DNA from: Zhengitettix transpicula
Lineage: Eukaryota; Arthropoda; Insecta; Orthoptera; Tetrigidae
Assembly (NCBI GenBank): GCA_037074705.1
Contig: CM073596.1
Coordinates: 28,990,001-29,054,000, forward strand
DNA length: 64,000 nucleotides
Direction of reading: 5' to 3'
This document shows positions 10,456 through 21,480 of this stretch, piece by piece. Position 1 is the stretch's first letter, and each line of letters begins with the position of its first letter. Both the position numbers and the translations under genes were made by a program. The notes beneath the pieces were generated by a model. That model was not told the DNA's origin. It made no database searches and was given only the letters and a program-made list of their open reading frames with translations.

Positions 10456-12443
10456 GTAATTAAAGAAATGATAAGGATATTAATCTTCAATTTTCATTTG
10501 GCTGAGATTCCAGTAGCAAATGTTACTTCGATTCCTGTCAAACAAGAAAAAGAAAATAATTCTGCACTTTAAACCTTATAATCGTAAAATAATAGCAGAA
10601 CTTGATAGGACACCAGCAAAGTATTTTATTAGAGTGGATCTAATCTGTCCTTCCTATCTACGAACTCTTTCAGTGTGTAATATGCTCCGTTAATTAAGAA
10701 ATATTTACAACTATTTATAAATAAATTTTGCATAGTTACAATTTTTATTTCGTCCGGAAGACTAATGTATAGGTTTATCCCGGAATACGGATGATTCATT
10801 CAAAAAGACTTAGGCGATGTTTTTCAATGTGAACTTGAGAGATATCTCTGGTGTTGTAAAATGATTTTTGCTGTGTTTAGGTAATATAAATTGAAGTTTC
10901 TTCAGACAAACTTTAATATTTATATAATATACGTACAAGGCAAAATTAAAATCCCAAAATTCCGAAAATGAGACTTGCAACTGGCATTACAATCCGGACA
11001 CGTCCTCTTTTGAAGTTTAAAAATTTGAACGACCCCAGTTTGCTATTACGTAAGACACGACAATGAAAATATGCATGATATACCATTTTAGATGTAGATA
11101 TGTCGCTTTCCCGAACGAACTCTCATAATGTGAAGCAAATTTTACTATTTTTTTCCCGAGTTTCTTTACGTTTTGATTCCATTTGCAGAAAATACAAATA
11201 TTATATTTAATTGTAATGCATCATTTTTGAGTTTATCCAAGAAACAGAGATTTATTTCAATAGAGGATTATATTAAATCACACAAATCACCGGGGTGTAA
11301 TATAACTTATTGGTGTTCTGTAATATTTTATGCTAAATAGATGTATTCCTTAATTTTTGTATATAACCAAAATCTTACAGTACATCAGAAGTGAAAAATA
11401 AGTCTGGATTTGTAAGATGCCGAGACGACTCATCACTTAAATTCGTGTTTATATCGTTTATCACTTCAGGAATTACGGATGCGTGAAGTGTTCGTACGAT
11501 AACGTGTCGTGTTAACTCGGTAGGTTTTAAATTTCTGGTCGTTATTTTGATTAATTAAGTGAAAAAAAATATCGCTGGAGGGCATTCTGGGACAGACTAA
11601 TTAAAGTTAGATAATAAAGCATTCCGTTTACAGCTCAAATAAAAACCGTTTCCTCTCGAGTGGCGCGCCACACATGTGACTAAGAGTCTTGATATTGTTA
11701 TTGCATGGAAGACATTCCGAGGCACATTAAGTGAGCTCCAAAACAAGGTCCTGAAGGCACTTGCTGTGTGCTACATATCTCGCACCACCGGCCGGCATAA
11801 CTTTCTAAACAAGCAGGCGGCTCTGCGTGGCGCTGCGGCAGGTATTCCATGCTGCATTACATAACCCCTGCTAGTTTGTTGACACACTTCTCCCGCGAGT
11901 TTCCGGCTCACTAGCACTGTCACCTCCTTCCTTTTTTTACGCGAAATGTCAAACTTTCTCAAGATAACACTCTGTAGAATCGAACTCATTATAATATGAA
12001 TACGTTTTGGCCTGGTGTCGATCTGACAGAATCGGCACGTTGCGTGGACATCGACTAGTTACACCAAACAGTGAACTACGGACGCCATGTCTGTGGACTA
12101 ATATAGGTACTTCTGTATTAAATTATCCGTGGAATTAAAAGGACTTCACATCAGTTTAGGCGAGGATTACGGGCTGAGAAAAACGTTTTTGTTGGTCCTG
12201 TCACAATCTTTCAGTCAGTATTGCCAACAAAGTTGGGAGATAAATAGAGGAAGGCGATATAGAAGGGTAAAAATAATTACAGGTGGATGTTATAACCTAC
12301 ACATAGTAGTAGCTAATTCTTTTATTATTATTAAGGTCAAAGCATACAATAAAAAATTTTAATTTAACAAAATATTTCACCTTTTCAGGTTTTACAATAA
12401 TGGTATTAAAATTATTCATAGTATAATTGACTGTATTATTGAA
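10456..12443. other. Loop between the inverted arms, unassigned
   Basis: About 2 kb between the arms. Mostly AT-rich, with a GC-richer patch at 11,650-12,080 containing CGGCCGGC and GTGGCGCGCCAC. The open frames (10,354-10,572, 11,676-11,864, 12,129-12,362 plus, 11,771-11,989 minus) have no recognisable domains. Confidence 0.4.
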
Positions 12444-12864
12444 TCTTATCTTCTAATAAATAAAATAAATTGTTTGTTTGTGTGTACGTTCCGCATACAA
12501 ATCCACAATGACCTAATTTCGTACATGTGTTCCTTTCGAAAAAGAAACGATCAATTTTGTGTTAAGATACGTCTACCACCCATATTTATATACCATATTT
12601 GCGTCAGATAAATAATTTTCGGGGTCAATGAGATTGATAGTTTTTTCCCAGAAGTTGTTTATGTATTATTTCAACAATTTTATGAATAGAAGGGGAGTAC
12701 CCTTAAGGGCGGGGGTGAAGGGGAGCTTCACAAAAATATATAAAAAACAGCCGAGATTGGAGTCTAATCCGGGGTTATGGATGTCGCTGAGTTTAATTAT
12801 AACATTCAATTTGCCAGATAAGTTGTACTCTATCCAACTCGGGCCGCGCCGGGCACCCAGATAG
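12444..12864 (+). mobile_element. Helitron-like element, complete non-autonomous copy (421 bp)
   Basis: Starts TCTTATCTTCTAATAAATAA directly after an A and ends GGGCACCCAGATAG directly before a T, that is, inserted between A and T as Helitrons do. The family 3' end elsewhere is CTAG; here one base differs (ATAG). The 5' portion carries TTTGTTTGTGTGTACG; the centre has CGTCTACCACCC, a pyrimidine/purine asymmetric GGGCGGGGGTGAAGGGG block and GGGGTTATGGATGTCGCTGA. It contains no protein-coding Rep/Hel domain. Confidence 0.82.
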
Positions 12865-13280
12865 TTAATTATAAAAGTACCCTTTCACACTTATAAAAGT
12901 TTATACATATATATATATAAACTAGTACTTACGGCCCCTCTATACCATATTCATCACTATCTCGAAATTTAAAAAAGAATTGGTTTTGTTTACACCTTGT
13001 CAGTACAGTACGTCTGTTTGTTTACGTAAATTAGTGATAATTCTATATGTAATCTTCCAACCTTTTATACTATTTATCTTTGTAATTGGAAAATTTCATA
13101 TCATAGATTAAAATATTTTGTTACTTCAAATTTTTATAATATTTGTGTACTCACTAATATCTTTGTACTATTATATTTGTAATTTTTAATATCCTTTATG
13201 TAAACCTGATGAGGGTCCACATTAAGACTGAGACGTATTAAATTTAATAATAATTTTTGATTTGACCTTATTTATATATT
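12485..13280 (+). repeat. Right arm of the ~800-bp inverted duplication
   Basis: Mirror of 9,660-10,455. It includes the 3' two thirds of the Helitron and about 415 bp of shared flank. Because flank and Helitron are duplicated together, the inversion-duplication came after the Helitron insertion, or both belong to one larger foldback element. The AACCTGATGAGGGTCCAC stretch near 13,206 resembles the 3' tails of Penelope-like elements. Confidence 0.85.
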
Positions 13281-13589
13281 CCATTTTTCCAGTATGGATC
13301 TTTTGATAATTCAGTTTGGACTAACGAAGTGACAAATGCTACATAATTTTAAGAATATTAAGGAGATGGGATAAATTTGCTACTATTGAATAAGTTTTTT
13401 TTCCGTAATATGTCACCTACTGACAATGTCTTTCCAGTGATTGAGGCCGTTTCTAAATCCATCATGGACACATCGAGAGGTTCCCACACCTCACAGGTAG
13501 TACGACACTACTTTATTAAATCCACAGACCCATTTCAATAGACTTGGTTTCACCCCGGAACCATGTTATTTGTTGATTCTCTTTTGTCT

Positions 13590-14075
13590 GTCCTGGTTCT
13601 TCCCACCTCAACTGCTGGTCAAGATTTTGTACGGCTTCCATACACTTCCAGTACATCTTATTGTGTCCAGATCTCCGTGTATCAAAGGAGGACCGAAAAC
13701 ATAATAGGCATTAACAAGCATCTTCTTGTTAGGTTCCGGGCCGTTGGACTTGGTCATGAGTCGATTCAGCGCTGTAGTCACCTTCGCCGCCTTCTCAATT
13801 ATTTGCTGTCAATAGTGATTCCCAGATGCTTGGTCGGAGGCCTCTGAAACGCTGACGTAGCCCAGGATTCAGTCGACCTTGGCCCAGCAATTGGTGCGCA
13901 GAAGACGAACTTTTGTTTCTTCCTCTCCACCGATACAAGCCCTGGCGCCTCCGGCACAGTGATGCCAACATTCGCGGACGGCGTCACGAATGAATGAATA
14001 TCTAAAACCTGCCTGCGCTTTCGGCTGAAGTCTGTAGTCATAGACAAATATAGTACTGAGACGAGTAACAAATAA
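13590..14075 (-). pseudogene. R1-like non-LTR retrotransposon RT fragment
   Basis: On the minus strand, pieces of an R1/LOA-style reverse transcriptase C-terminal region appear in order across frames: DAVRECW...ARAC with EEETKVRLLRTN (about 13,985-13,900), HLGITIDSK (13,829-13,802), and KAAKVTTALNRLM (about 13,793-13,753) followed by GPEPNKK and a decayed LLYG-type block. The family normally has about ten residues between the last two conserved blocks; here only a stop and a few bases remain, so a deletion is likely. Several frame changes and a TGA after KVD show it is dead. Plus-strand open frames over the same DNA are shadows. No poly-A tail or target duplication was found. The clade call rests on motif memory and could be another R1/I-group lineage. 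Confidence 0.7.
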
Positions 14076-14080
14076 TAACA

Positions 14081-14487
14081 GTTGATTTATCAGTAAATAC
14101 AGGAATATCTCAATCAATCGACGACATGAATATTGAACATTCCGTTATTCTGTGAAGTATGTCTTACTTTCAACAAGCTTTCAGGTACGTTTTGACTGAG
14201 GTTATTCAGTATCCTCTAATCAGAACCGAGGGAAGAAAATGCGATTCAACCGGGCCTAATAACATTGCAAAAAATTTCTAATAATACTAGTTGCAAATCC
14301 TCCTAAGTGGTTCTGGTTTCACACCTACACATTGTTTCCCCTAGAAAAAAAAGCATGATTAAATCTAAATAAACCCTCTTTACTTTTTCTGAAAGTAATG
14401 AAAAGTTATGGAAGCGCCATATACAAAATCGGTCAACCCAGTGCACATATTAATATTGTTTAAAAAATATATTTATTATTACAAAAT
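14081..14487. other. Unassigned interval
   Basis: No gene or repeat recognised. Confidence 0.4.
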
Positions 14488-14640
14488 GAAAAATTTACGT
14501 CTGATTGAAAATATGAATAAGAAAGATAGCCAATACAGACACAAAGGGTAATATAAATACCACATTATATATTTATATTACCCTTTTTGGCTGTATTGGC
14601 TATCTTTCTTATTCATATTGTTTATTACAGTTCAACGATT
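14488..14640. mobile_element. FB hairpin element, minimal copy
   Basis: A near-perfect palindrome: GAATAAGAAAGATAGCCAAT at 14,515 is matched in reverse complement by ATTGGCTATCTTTCTTATTC ending at 14,614, with arms of about 45 bp and a short AT-rich centre. TTTACGTCTGATTGAAAAT precedes it. The same arm sequence (CCAATACAGACA, GGGTAATATAAATACCACA) is found in the copies at 17,350, 45,945 and 50,235. This copy has lost the CAACGTTTCTGGGATCCTTG part and the unique centre. Confidence 0.85.
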
Positions 14641-15799
14641 AACGCTAGTTCCAGAATTTGTTTATTTAAAATTTGTTTTTAAAAATGTAAGTATAATACA
14701 TATTTTTTACTTAGTTTAGCCGGAAAGGTCGGCTCTTGATACTTTCTGGGCTTTGCTACGAATTAATATCAGTACCTCCAATCTCCCAGAAAATCTTTAT
14801 CACCCGAATGTTTATTACTATTTTCCGCGTAAAACGTTGATATTTGCCACCTTTGAAACTCGTGTGAGTTCAATTTCAGCGAGCGTAACTATTTGTAAAC
14901 GAATTACATAGAACAAATCTCACGACATAACAATGGCCTTTCGCAAACAATTGATCCTAAAATTTCAATCTCAATTGAGTTTTATCAATTTTAAATAACT
15001 AAGATAGTTGTACTATAAGACCTGCGGTCCTTTATATATTTTCGTGTTAATTTATTCGGAATCCTTTAAGAATAATAAAACCTGATTCTGAATCCAATTG
15101 AAAGGAGCTTTGTGAATTTTATGCTTCTATTAATTTTATACATACTTGTTCATTTATTTTTTACACAATTTCATCGAAATATATGTTAATTTTCCGTTCA
15201 TTACTAGTTTAAATTCTTGTCGCTTCTTTCCATGATTATGTAATTTTATAATTATATCAACCATGTTCCACCACATAATAAAAAATGTTGATTTCTAAAT
15301 TTAAGATACAGTATGTAAATATGCTTTAATGATTAAATAATAAATTTACTTTCTGCATTTTTTAAATCTCAGTTACGTCTAGAAAGGTTATATTAGAGTG
15401 GCACGATAAAATACGTTGTATATTGAAAGTATTTATTATTAATATTATAGTCTGGCTAAGTTACTCGATTTAGTCGTTAGAATGGTTTAAAAAGAAAAAA
15501 AATTGTACATTCTATAAACAAACTTTACTATTACTTGACTCTGATTTAATTTGTGTATGAGAGAGCCGGTATAATAAGGTGGCATGACGTTACCGAGTGG
15601 CATTTGCACTCTAAATAATCGCCGTGTACATAACCTCGGCTACCATAGCAGTATTGTATTACATATACTAGTAATTAATTAATGTAAAATGTATTGTCCG
15701 TTTAAAATAGCCAGCATGTGCTTTGTATACAAATAAGTTATTTAAAAATTTAATGCTTCAGATATTTTGTGTGCACGTGAATATCGATTTACTATACCT

Positions 15800-15831
<32 letters not shown>

Positions 15832-16798
15832 ATACAGTAACTGACGGAACTAGGTCAATCCTGGACCTTCTTGTTACATTTCGAAGATACAGTAAGTGTT
15901 TGAGACTTTACCACCTGGTTTCGCAATTCTGTACCAACTGTCCTGTAATCGAGTGCACACCATATGTATTTATTATTAAAAAAAATACCCGTTACCATAG
16001 ATGCCTTCCGAGCTTACCCGAGATTACTCGACAGAATGCGATAATTTACAATAATATTATTTTATACATATTTGGGGGAATTATACCAAACATTTCACCA
16101 TATATTTTAAATGTTTTTATTTGATTTATTTTATTCTTCGTATGAGAAAATAAGGTTCCGTCAATACATAAAATTAAAATATACTAATTGGATTCTACAA
16201 TCATAAATAATAGGAAGTTAACATAAAAATACTGAAATTCGGAAACTCAAATTTCCCCGTCCAACGTAAGTAAAATATATTAATAATAACAAAAATAATA
16301 ATTCTTTAACTAGACGAATGGAATAATACAATATTTACGGTTCCATTAAAAATATTCAATATGTACTAGTAAAATATTAATGATTCGAAAATTAACTATC
16401 ATAAAATATATCATTTACACATCATACAAAACTTGACACACGCACACTAGGAGGAAACACATTTATATGCAGACACCTAGTTTTTTTTAATAAAAAATAT
16501 ATGTAGTAAATTAGTATGATGTGGAGATGAAAATTAATGGAGTTATGGAATTCTAAGCATATTATGTTTATGGCACGTGGAAAAGTCGGAATACGTAATA
16601 TCTAACAACCCCAATAATCATGGACACACGTAAGTTATTGATAGTTTTTTCAAAACTTTACACTAAATTAATCTCTTTCATTCGAAAAATCGTTTTTATT
16701 TTGCTACCATAAAAGTGTATTTGAAAGTAAAAAATTCTCCAGCACTCTGGATGATTTATTCTACTGAAGTGCCATTTTTTTCAAAGTAATGAAAAAAA
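14641..16798. other. Unassigned AT-rich interval
   Basis: Contains a (TA)n tract at 15,800-15,831 and a 133-codon AT-rich plus-strand frame at 15,723-16,124 that runs through that tract; I treat it as a chance frame. Confidence 0.4.
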
Positions 16799-17098
16799 TT
16801 ACGTACGACATCGCCACCCCATTGGCCACATTCCACGAAACCTCCACCACTGTCCCACTAAACCACATAGCCAGACGAACTTCTTGCCATTCTGTCTTCT
16901 GAGAATCACCTCCCGCAGAAACGTGCAGACTTCTTTTTCTCGGTCTGCCTTGCATCTGAATTCTGTTGTCTGCAGCAGTTCCGCTGGGTGCTGCTGCTGC
17001 TGCTGTCTGGCTGCGGAGAGAATTCGTCTTCTCAGGCGGTCTGATTCCGATGTAGCAAAAAAAGAACGCACGAGTTCATGTAGGTAAATAGTATTCAC
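16799..17098. other. GC-rich island with a (CTG)n run, unrecognised
   Basis: Both strands are open: a minus frame of 99 codons (16,799-17,098) with a five-Gln run, and a plus frame (16,884-17,087) with a Cys run, both from a short CTG/CAG repeat at about 16,990-17,007. Base composition differs sharply from the surroundings. No domain recognised. A donor-like TGTAG|GTAAAT lies at 17,080 on the plus strand. Confidence 0.3.
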
Positions 17099-17344
17099 AA
17101 TTAAATATCCGTCTTATAAAATCACAACCCCTTTTGTTGTTTCAGCAGTCTGGAAGACAAAATTTCATCGTAAGCACTGTAGTCGTTTATGAAATAAATT
17201 TATTCTCATAATCTTCCATAACATTGTCTTTATAAATCTTGTTTTATTACGATCTTCTTTGAAATTAATTACTTGGGTTATAGGTCTAAATTATTATACA
17301 TTATAACTTCGATCCATCGATTTTAGGTTAAAATAATACAGGTT

Positions 17345-17735
17345 TAAAATAAAAAATTTACGCCCGATTGAAAATAATTAATACGGAAAATAGCCAATAC
17401 AGACAAAAAAAAATGTAATATAAATACCACACAACGTTTCTGGGATCATTGTCTCTTTCGTCAGGCACTAAGAAGAGCCTAGAGAAATACAACTTCACTG
17501 GTCAATCGACAACACTCAAAAGCGACGAAAACGCAACGACAATGAGAGAGCCGAAGGGTTAGCTTAACAATAGGGGAGCAACGACAATAGGAAAACAGTG
17601 CAGTTGTGTTTCTCTAGGCTCTTCTTAGCACCTGACGAAATGCACAAGTATCGCAGAAAAGTTGTGTGGTATTTATATTACATTCTTTGTCTGTATTGGA
17701 TATCTTTCGTATTCATTAATACAGACTTAATATTA
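17345..17735. mobile_element. FB hairpin element, longer copy
   Basis: Arms of about 130 bp in inverted orientation. The left arm reads ATTTACGCCCGATTGAAAAT, AGCCAATACAGACA, AAATACCACACAACGTTTCT, CGTCAGGCACTAAGAAGAGC; the right arm repeats these in reverse (GCTCTTCTTAGCACCTGACG, GTTGTGTGGTATTTATATTA, TCTGTATTGGATATC). The centre (about 17,485-17,600) is unique and matches, inverted, the centre of the 50,235-50,790 copy (GAGAGCCGAAGGGTT, GCAACGACAAT). No transposase is visible. The arm tail CCTGACGAA...AGAAA(C)GTTG resembles Penelope-like 3' ends. Confidence 0.85.
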
Positions 17736-18255
17736 ATTTAAAAAATTATTTTTAAATTTCAGAAATATGACAATATTATTTTCTTTTACTTTATATATAG
17801 ATAAATTTTATTTACAGCTACTTTGGGTAAAAATTTTAATACCGCTCAACTCTTGAGGTTAAAGGTCCTAAGAATGCTGCAGGTAAACTGTCTCAGCTTT
17901 TAGTAATGAGAATTTACCCCAACATTTGTTCTTAACCCTTTAGTAAGAATTTTCCAATAGTTGTCATTTCTCGCCATGTAGGTCGGTCCAAGTAACCTTG
18001 CCTTTATTTATGATGCAGAGTTTTCAGCTCCCCTTCCCTTCCCTTCAGGGTTTCCCGTTATTACAATATGTTTTGCGCAGAACGATAAGGATTCAAAGGA
18101 ACTAAACCGTATTTCACAAAGCCAACTCATGCGAATTACACCCTATTAATCTATCATTTTAAGAAGACTGAATAATTTTATTCTAAAGATGATTCAGAAA
18201 AATAACATTATTATAAATAAATTACGTTAAATTTTAATCAATGTCAGGGACGAAT
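17736..18255. other. Unassigned interval
   Basis: AT-rich, with a pyrimidine-rich CCCTTCCCTTCCCTTC stretch near 18,035. No gene recognised. Confidence 0.4.
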
Positions 18256-18810
18256 CCTTGCTTTACATTTTTTTGGGGGCAACAGACTACATGAGAGTAA
18301 TCCACGTTGGGCAACTCCCCTTTAATAGTGTAGGAAGGGATTTGAAAGGGGGGATGCGGAAGGGTAGAGAAAGGTAGCCAAGGGTTACTAGGGCCCCCGG
18401 GCTATATTTTAAGGATCCTACCCGGCATTCGCCTAAAGAAATGCAGGGAAAACCCTAGAAAACCTGCATCGGGTAGGTCGGGCATTGGGTACTTGTCCCA
18501 CGCACTTCCGATAGCGGGAGAGGAGTTTGCTGTGGGGACGCAGCATTCCATTCTCCGTGCCTCGACCAGTTTAGGAGGCAGCTGTCCGACTAATCCAATG
18601 GGAATAGTGAACAATTCTTACCATATGCCCAAGGTCTGCGACCCCGGAACATACACCTCTCAAAACAGGCCGAGGTGCCTCGGCTTGTGGGAACCTTAGT
18701 TCAAAAACGGAGAGGAAAAGGCATACCCAAAGGTAGCCCCTTCGTATCTCTCCTAAAAGGTTCTGCCTGCGAGAGAAAATCCCTCGCAGGTTACCTCCCC
18801 TTGCTTTACA
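18256..18810 (-). mobile_element. RepA retroposon, full-length copy with perfect 12-bp target duplication
   Basis: The element is 18,268-18,798 (531 bp), flanked by identical CCTTGCTTTACA at 18,256-18,267 and 18,799-18,810. The poly-T run on the left is the A tail of the minus-strand element. At the sense 5' end, right side, lies a stem-loop CCTGCGAG...CTCGCAGG (about 18,772-18,791). This copy and the one at 29,741 start at the same place, so the family has a real 5' end and SINE-like length; I see no clear RNA polymerase III A/B boxes. The sense strand keeps an open frame with IGLVGQLPPKLVEARR, seen in other copies too. Confidence 0.93.
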
Positions 18811-19869
18811 GAAAAAAAAGTTACCTTATGTGATTGACAAAACATTAAAATTGGGAGCAAAAAACTTAATTCTATCAGTTATAAACGTATATAGTAGCAA
18901 ATTCATGTATTGAATAATAATGTTGAAAGGTTTCTAAACGTAACGCTGAATGCATTGTTGCAAAGACGATCTCTCTATGGAATTTCAGAGGGAATCGTTT
19001 ATTGAGCTTGGTAAATTTATTAATTAAAAAAAGATAGTAAAATATTGCTATTCTTAAATGTGTCGATGACCTGGCCAGTGAATTCAGGTTTAGAGTCGAG
19101 ACTTGATTAATGTCCCGTCAGGCGCTTCTGATCGTGAAAGAAGAAGATCCGAGGCTTATGGATTTTTTTGCACGTATGGATGAAGGGGTCAGTCTGTCTG
19201 ACTACAGTAATGCGATTCACGTTCCGTCAAGAGTTAGTTGCTTTTTGTTCCGAGAAACGTGACTGAATGCATTGCTTGTTCAGTTTCCTCGCCATTGCCT
19301 TCTATAAATACTCATTCCATCATAGAGATACGATTTCACGCCACCTGCACAAGGGGTTCCGCCCACCGACCGCCCGAATATAAATGTTGATGGGTCAAGT
19401 GCCTGACTCTACGGTGTAAATGTCAGGAAAATAAATACAGCAATAAATATGGAAGGCATCCGTGAGAGCACTTCGTGCACGGTTCCGTTATAGTTTTGCA
19501 ACCATCGCCGGAGAGTTTGATTTACACCGGCGGAATAGAATTCGCAACACAATTTCTGTCACGAATCGGTGATGTATTAAATATAATATTCTCTAAGGAT
19601 TGGGGGGAAACTAATTTCTTCTTCTAAATAGCTGGTGCTTGAGGAATAAACGATTAATTAACTGCGGTTCAAAGGTTCAAAGATTTTATCCATTGTCGAA
19701 TAGATGATCTTGCAATATCTAGTTGAAGAATCTCGTCCTAATACGAAATATTAGACTTCAAGTAATCCAAAAATATTACACATTCATATAAGTTAAAGCA
19801 TTGACATTATGTGGAACAAAATAAAGCGATTCATTTTCTACGTGGCTATTTAATTCAAAATAAGTCATT
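18811..19869. other. Unassigned interval
   Basis: A GC-richer patch at 19,080-19,560 has no open frame of note and no motif I recognise. The rest is AT-rich. Confidence 0.4.
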
Positions 19870-20129
19870 GAGAAGAGGAGTTTCTCCCGCCATCGGAAGG
19901 GCGTCGGAAAAGTACCAAATGCCCGACCTACCTGATGCAAGTTTTTCTAGGGTTCGTCCTGCATTTCTTTTAGGCGAATGCCGGGTAGGATCCTTAAACC
20001 ATAGCCCGGGGGCCCTAGTTACCCTTGGCTACCTTCGTCCACCCTTCCGCATTCCCCCTTTCAAATCCCTTCCTATGCTATTAAAGGGGAGTTGCCCAAT
20101 GTGTATCACCCTCATGTAGCCTGTTGCCC

Positions 20130-20131
<2 letters not shown>
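19870..20131 (+). mobile_element. RepA retroposon copy, 5'-truncated
   Basis: Begins within GGAGTTTCTCCCGCCATCGG and runs to GCCTGTTGCCCTAAA, where the usual A tail is replaced by a (TA)n tract. It keeps one open frame (PAIGRASEKYQMPDLPDAS through GECRVGSLNHSPGAL to PMCITLM) to a stop 14 nt before the tail; that frame is shared in pieces by other RepA copies. Confidence 0.9.

Positions 20132-20166
<35 letters not shown>
20132..20166. repeat. (AT)n microsatellite at the tail of RepA
   Basis: About 17 AT units directly after the RepA CCCTAA end. Either the element's A-rich tail seeded the microsatellite or it was inserted beside one. Confidence 0.92.
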
Positions 20167-20168
<2 letters not shown>

Positions 20169-20775
20169 TCCATTTCCCCTGGCCAACCTTCGAAAGCGAC
20201 ATTTGAATGCATCCAATTACATTTTGATGATCGAAGTTTTCGTTGTTTTGAATCACTGAGTTTCGATGTTCATATTTATTACATTCCAGCTGGCAATATT
20301 TATTCGTTGCTATTGGTTGATGTTTTAAGAGTCATAAAAGATTTCGCTTAATTAACCTCGTATTCTATACGACCTTGTGTAACTTCGTTAGTTGTCGAGA
20401 GGTTACGTCTCACAGGCCACAGTTGACAGTTCAGTGAAACTGTAGAAGTAGAGTTACTAAAATCAGTATAATTTTTTTCTTTGAATTATGGACTATTTTC
20501 TATTTTTATTTACTCTTATCCTTATTTTCATACTTTTAATTAAACAATAATCATATACAGTACAGTGATCCTTCTAGTTATTCACGTAAAAGTTTAGTAA
20601 GTAAGGTTTATATATTTTTCCGGACAATTAACAGCAAAAAATGATTACTTATATCATACCTTTCTCTGTGTATATTATACTGTTTACATAGTTGATGAAA
20701 CGATAAGCAGGATCTGTCCCAACCGCAGTTTAACTTATAATGCATACAAAAAAAATTGAAAATAATTTTATTAAT
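20167..20775. other. Unassigned interval
   Basis: AT-rich. A short GC-richer stretch at 20,370-20,450 contains no recognised signal. Confidence 0.4.
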
Positions 20776-21480
20776 AACTAACTGGGTTCCAAGAGTTGCA
20801 CGGGCACTTAATTTTTACACATTTACAATCAAATATGTGAAATTATAATAATATACACATTTAACCAAAATTTTTCGTGAATCTCACTCGAAATAACTCG
20901 TCAGTTTTAGCACATCAAATCTATTAAATTATAATGATAAACAATTAATAGATATTGATTTTACCCAAATTCTGTTTCTCCTCCAGTACATACAAAATTG
21001 GGCAAAATCATGGTACGTGCCATATTTATGCCATGTCAGTCATTTAAAAGTCAAGCTATTTAAAAGAAAATTAGTTCCACAGATCGTATAATATTTAGTA
21101 TTGTTTTTTATCATCATTCGATGATCCATTTCTGGATAAAATTATACTTTGTATTCAATACAAATATTTCTGCTTTATTTCATTACGAAAATAGGAACTA
21201 TTTCCTTTCTTGTGCAGTATCGTCGCGTAGTGACGTCTCTCTCGTGTGTGCTGTAACGTCGTGATTTCTTGACGTGCAATAATGTAACACGAAACGATCA
21301 ATTTTTTTCACTATTACTCTTTTCATCTTTATGCTACAGGTTTGTCACCCCATAGTATCGTTTCTCGTCGTTTGAAGAATATGTGTACCAATTTTTGTTG
21401 TAATCTGGCCAGTCGTTTAAATATGTATAAAGATGACGTAAATACATACAAATATACATCCTTTTTTATTATATAGATAT
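20776..21480 (-). mobile_element. Helitron-like element, second type
   Basis: The left end AACTAACTGGGTTCCAAGAG at 20,777 matches the reverse complement of the Helitron 3' ends elsewhere in the window (…CGGGCACCCAGCTAGTT) at most positions. The right end, read on the minus strand, runs TATATAATAAAAAAGGATG, TATATTTGTATGTATTTACG, AAACGACTGGCCAGATTACA and TTGGTACACATATTC, the usual insect Helitron 5' style. Length is about 700 bp; non-autonomous. The interior differs from the 12.4 and 58.4 kb elements, so it is a sister family. Confidence 0.65.

Noticed and set aside
15723..16124. 133-codon plus-strand open frame
   Set aside because: Runs through a TA tract; composition is that of AT-rich non-coding DNA and no domain is visible.
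17080..17190. Donor-like TGTAG|GTAAAT, then TTGTTTCAG and CATC|GTAAGC close together on the plus strand
   Set aside because: It would need an intron of about 65 nt and an exon of about 25 nt, and no frame or homologue supports it.
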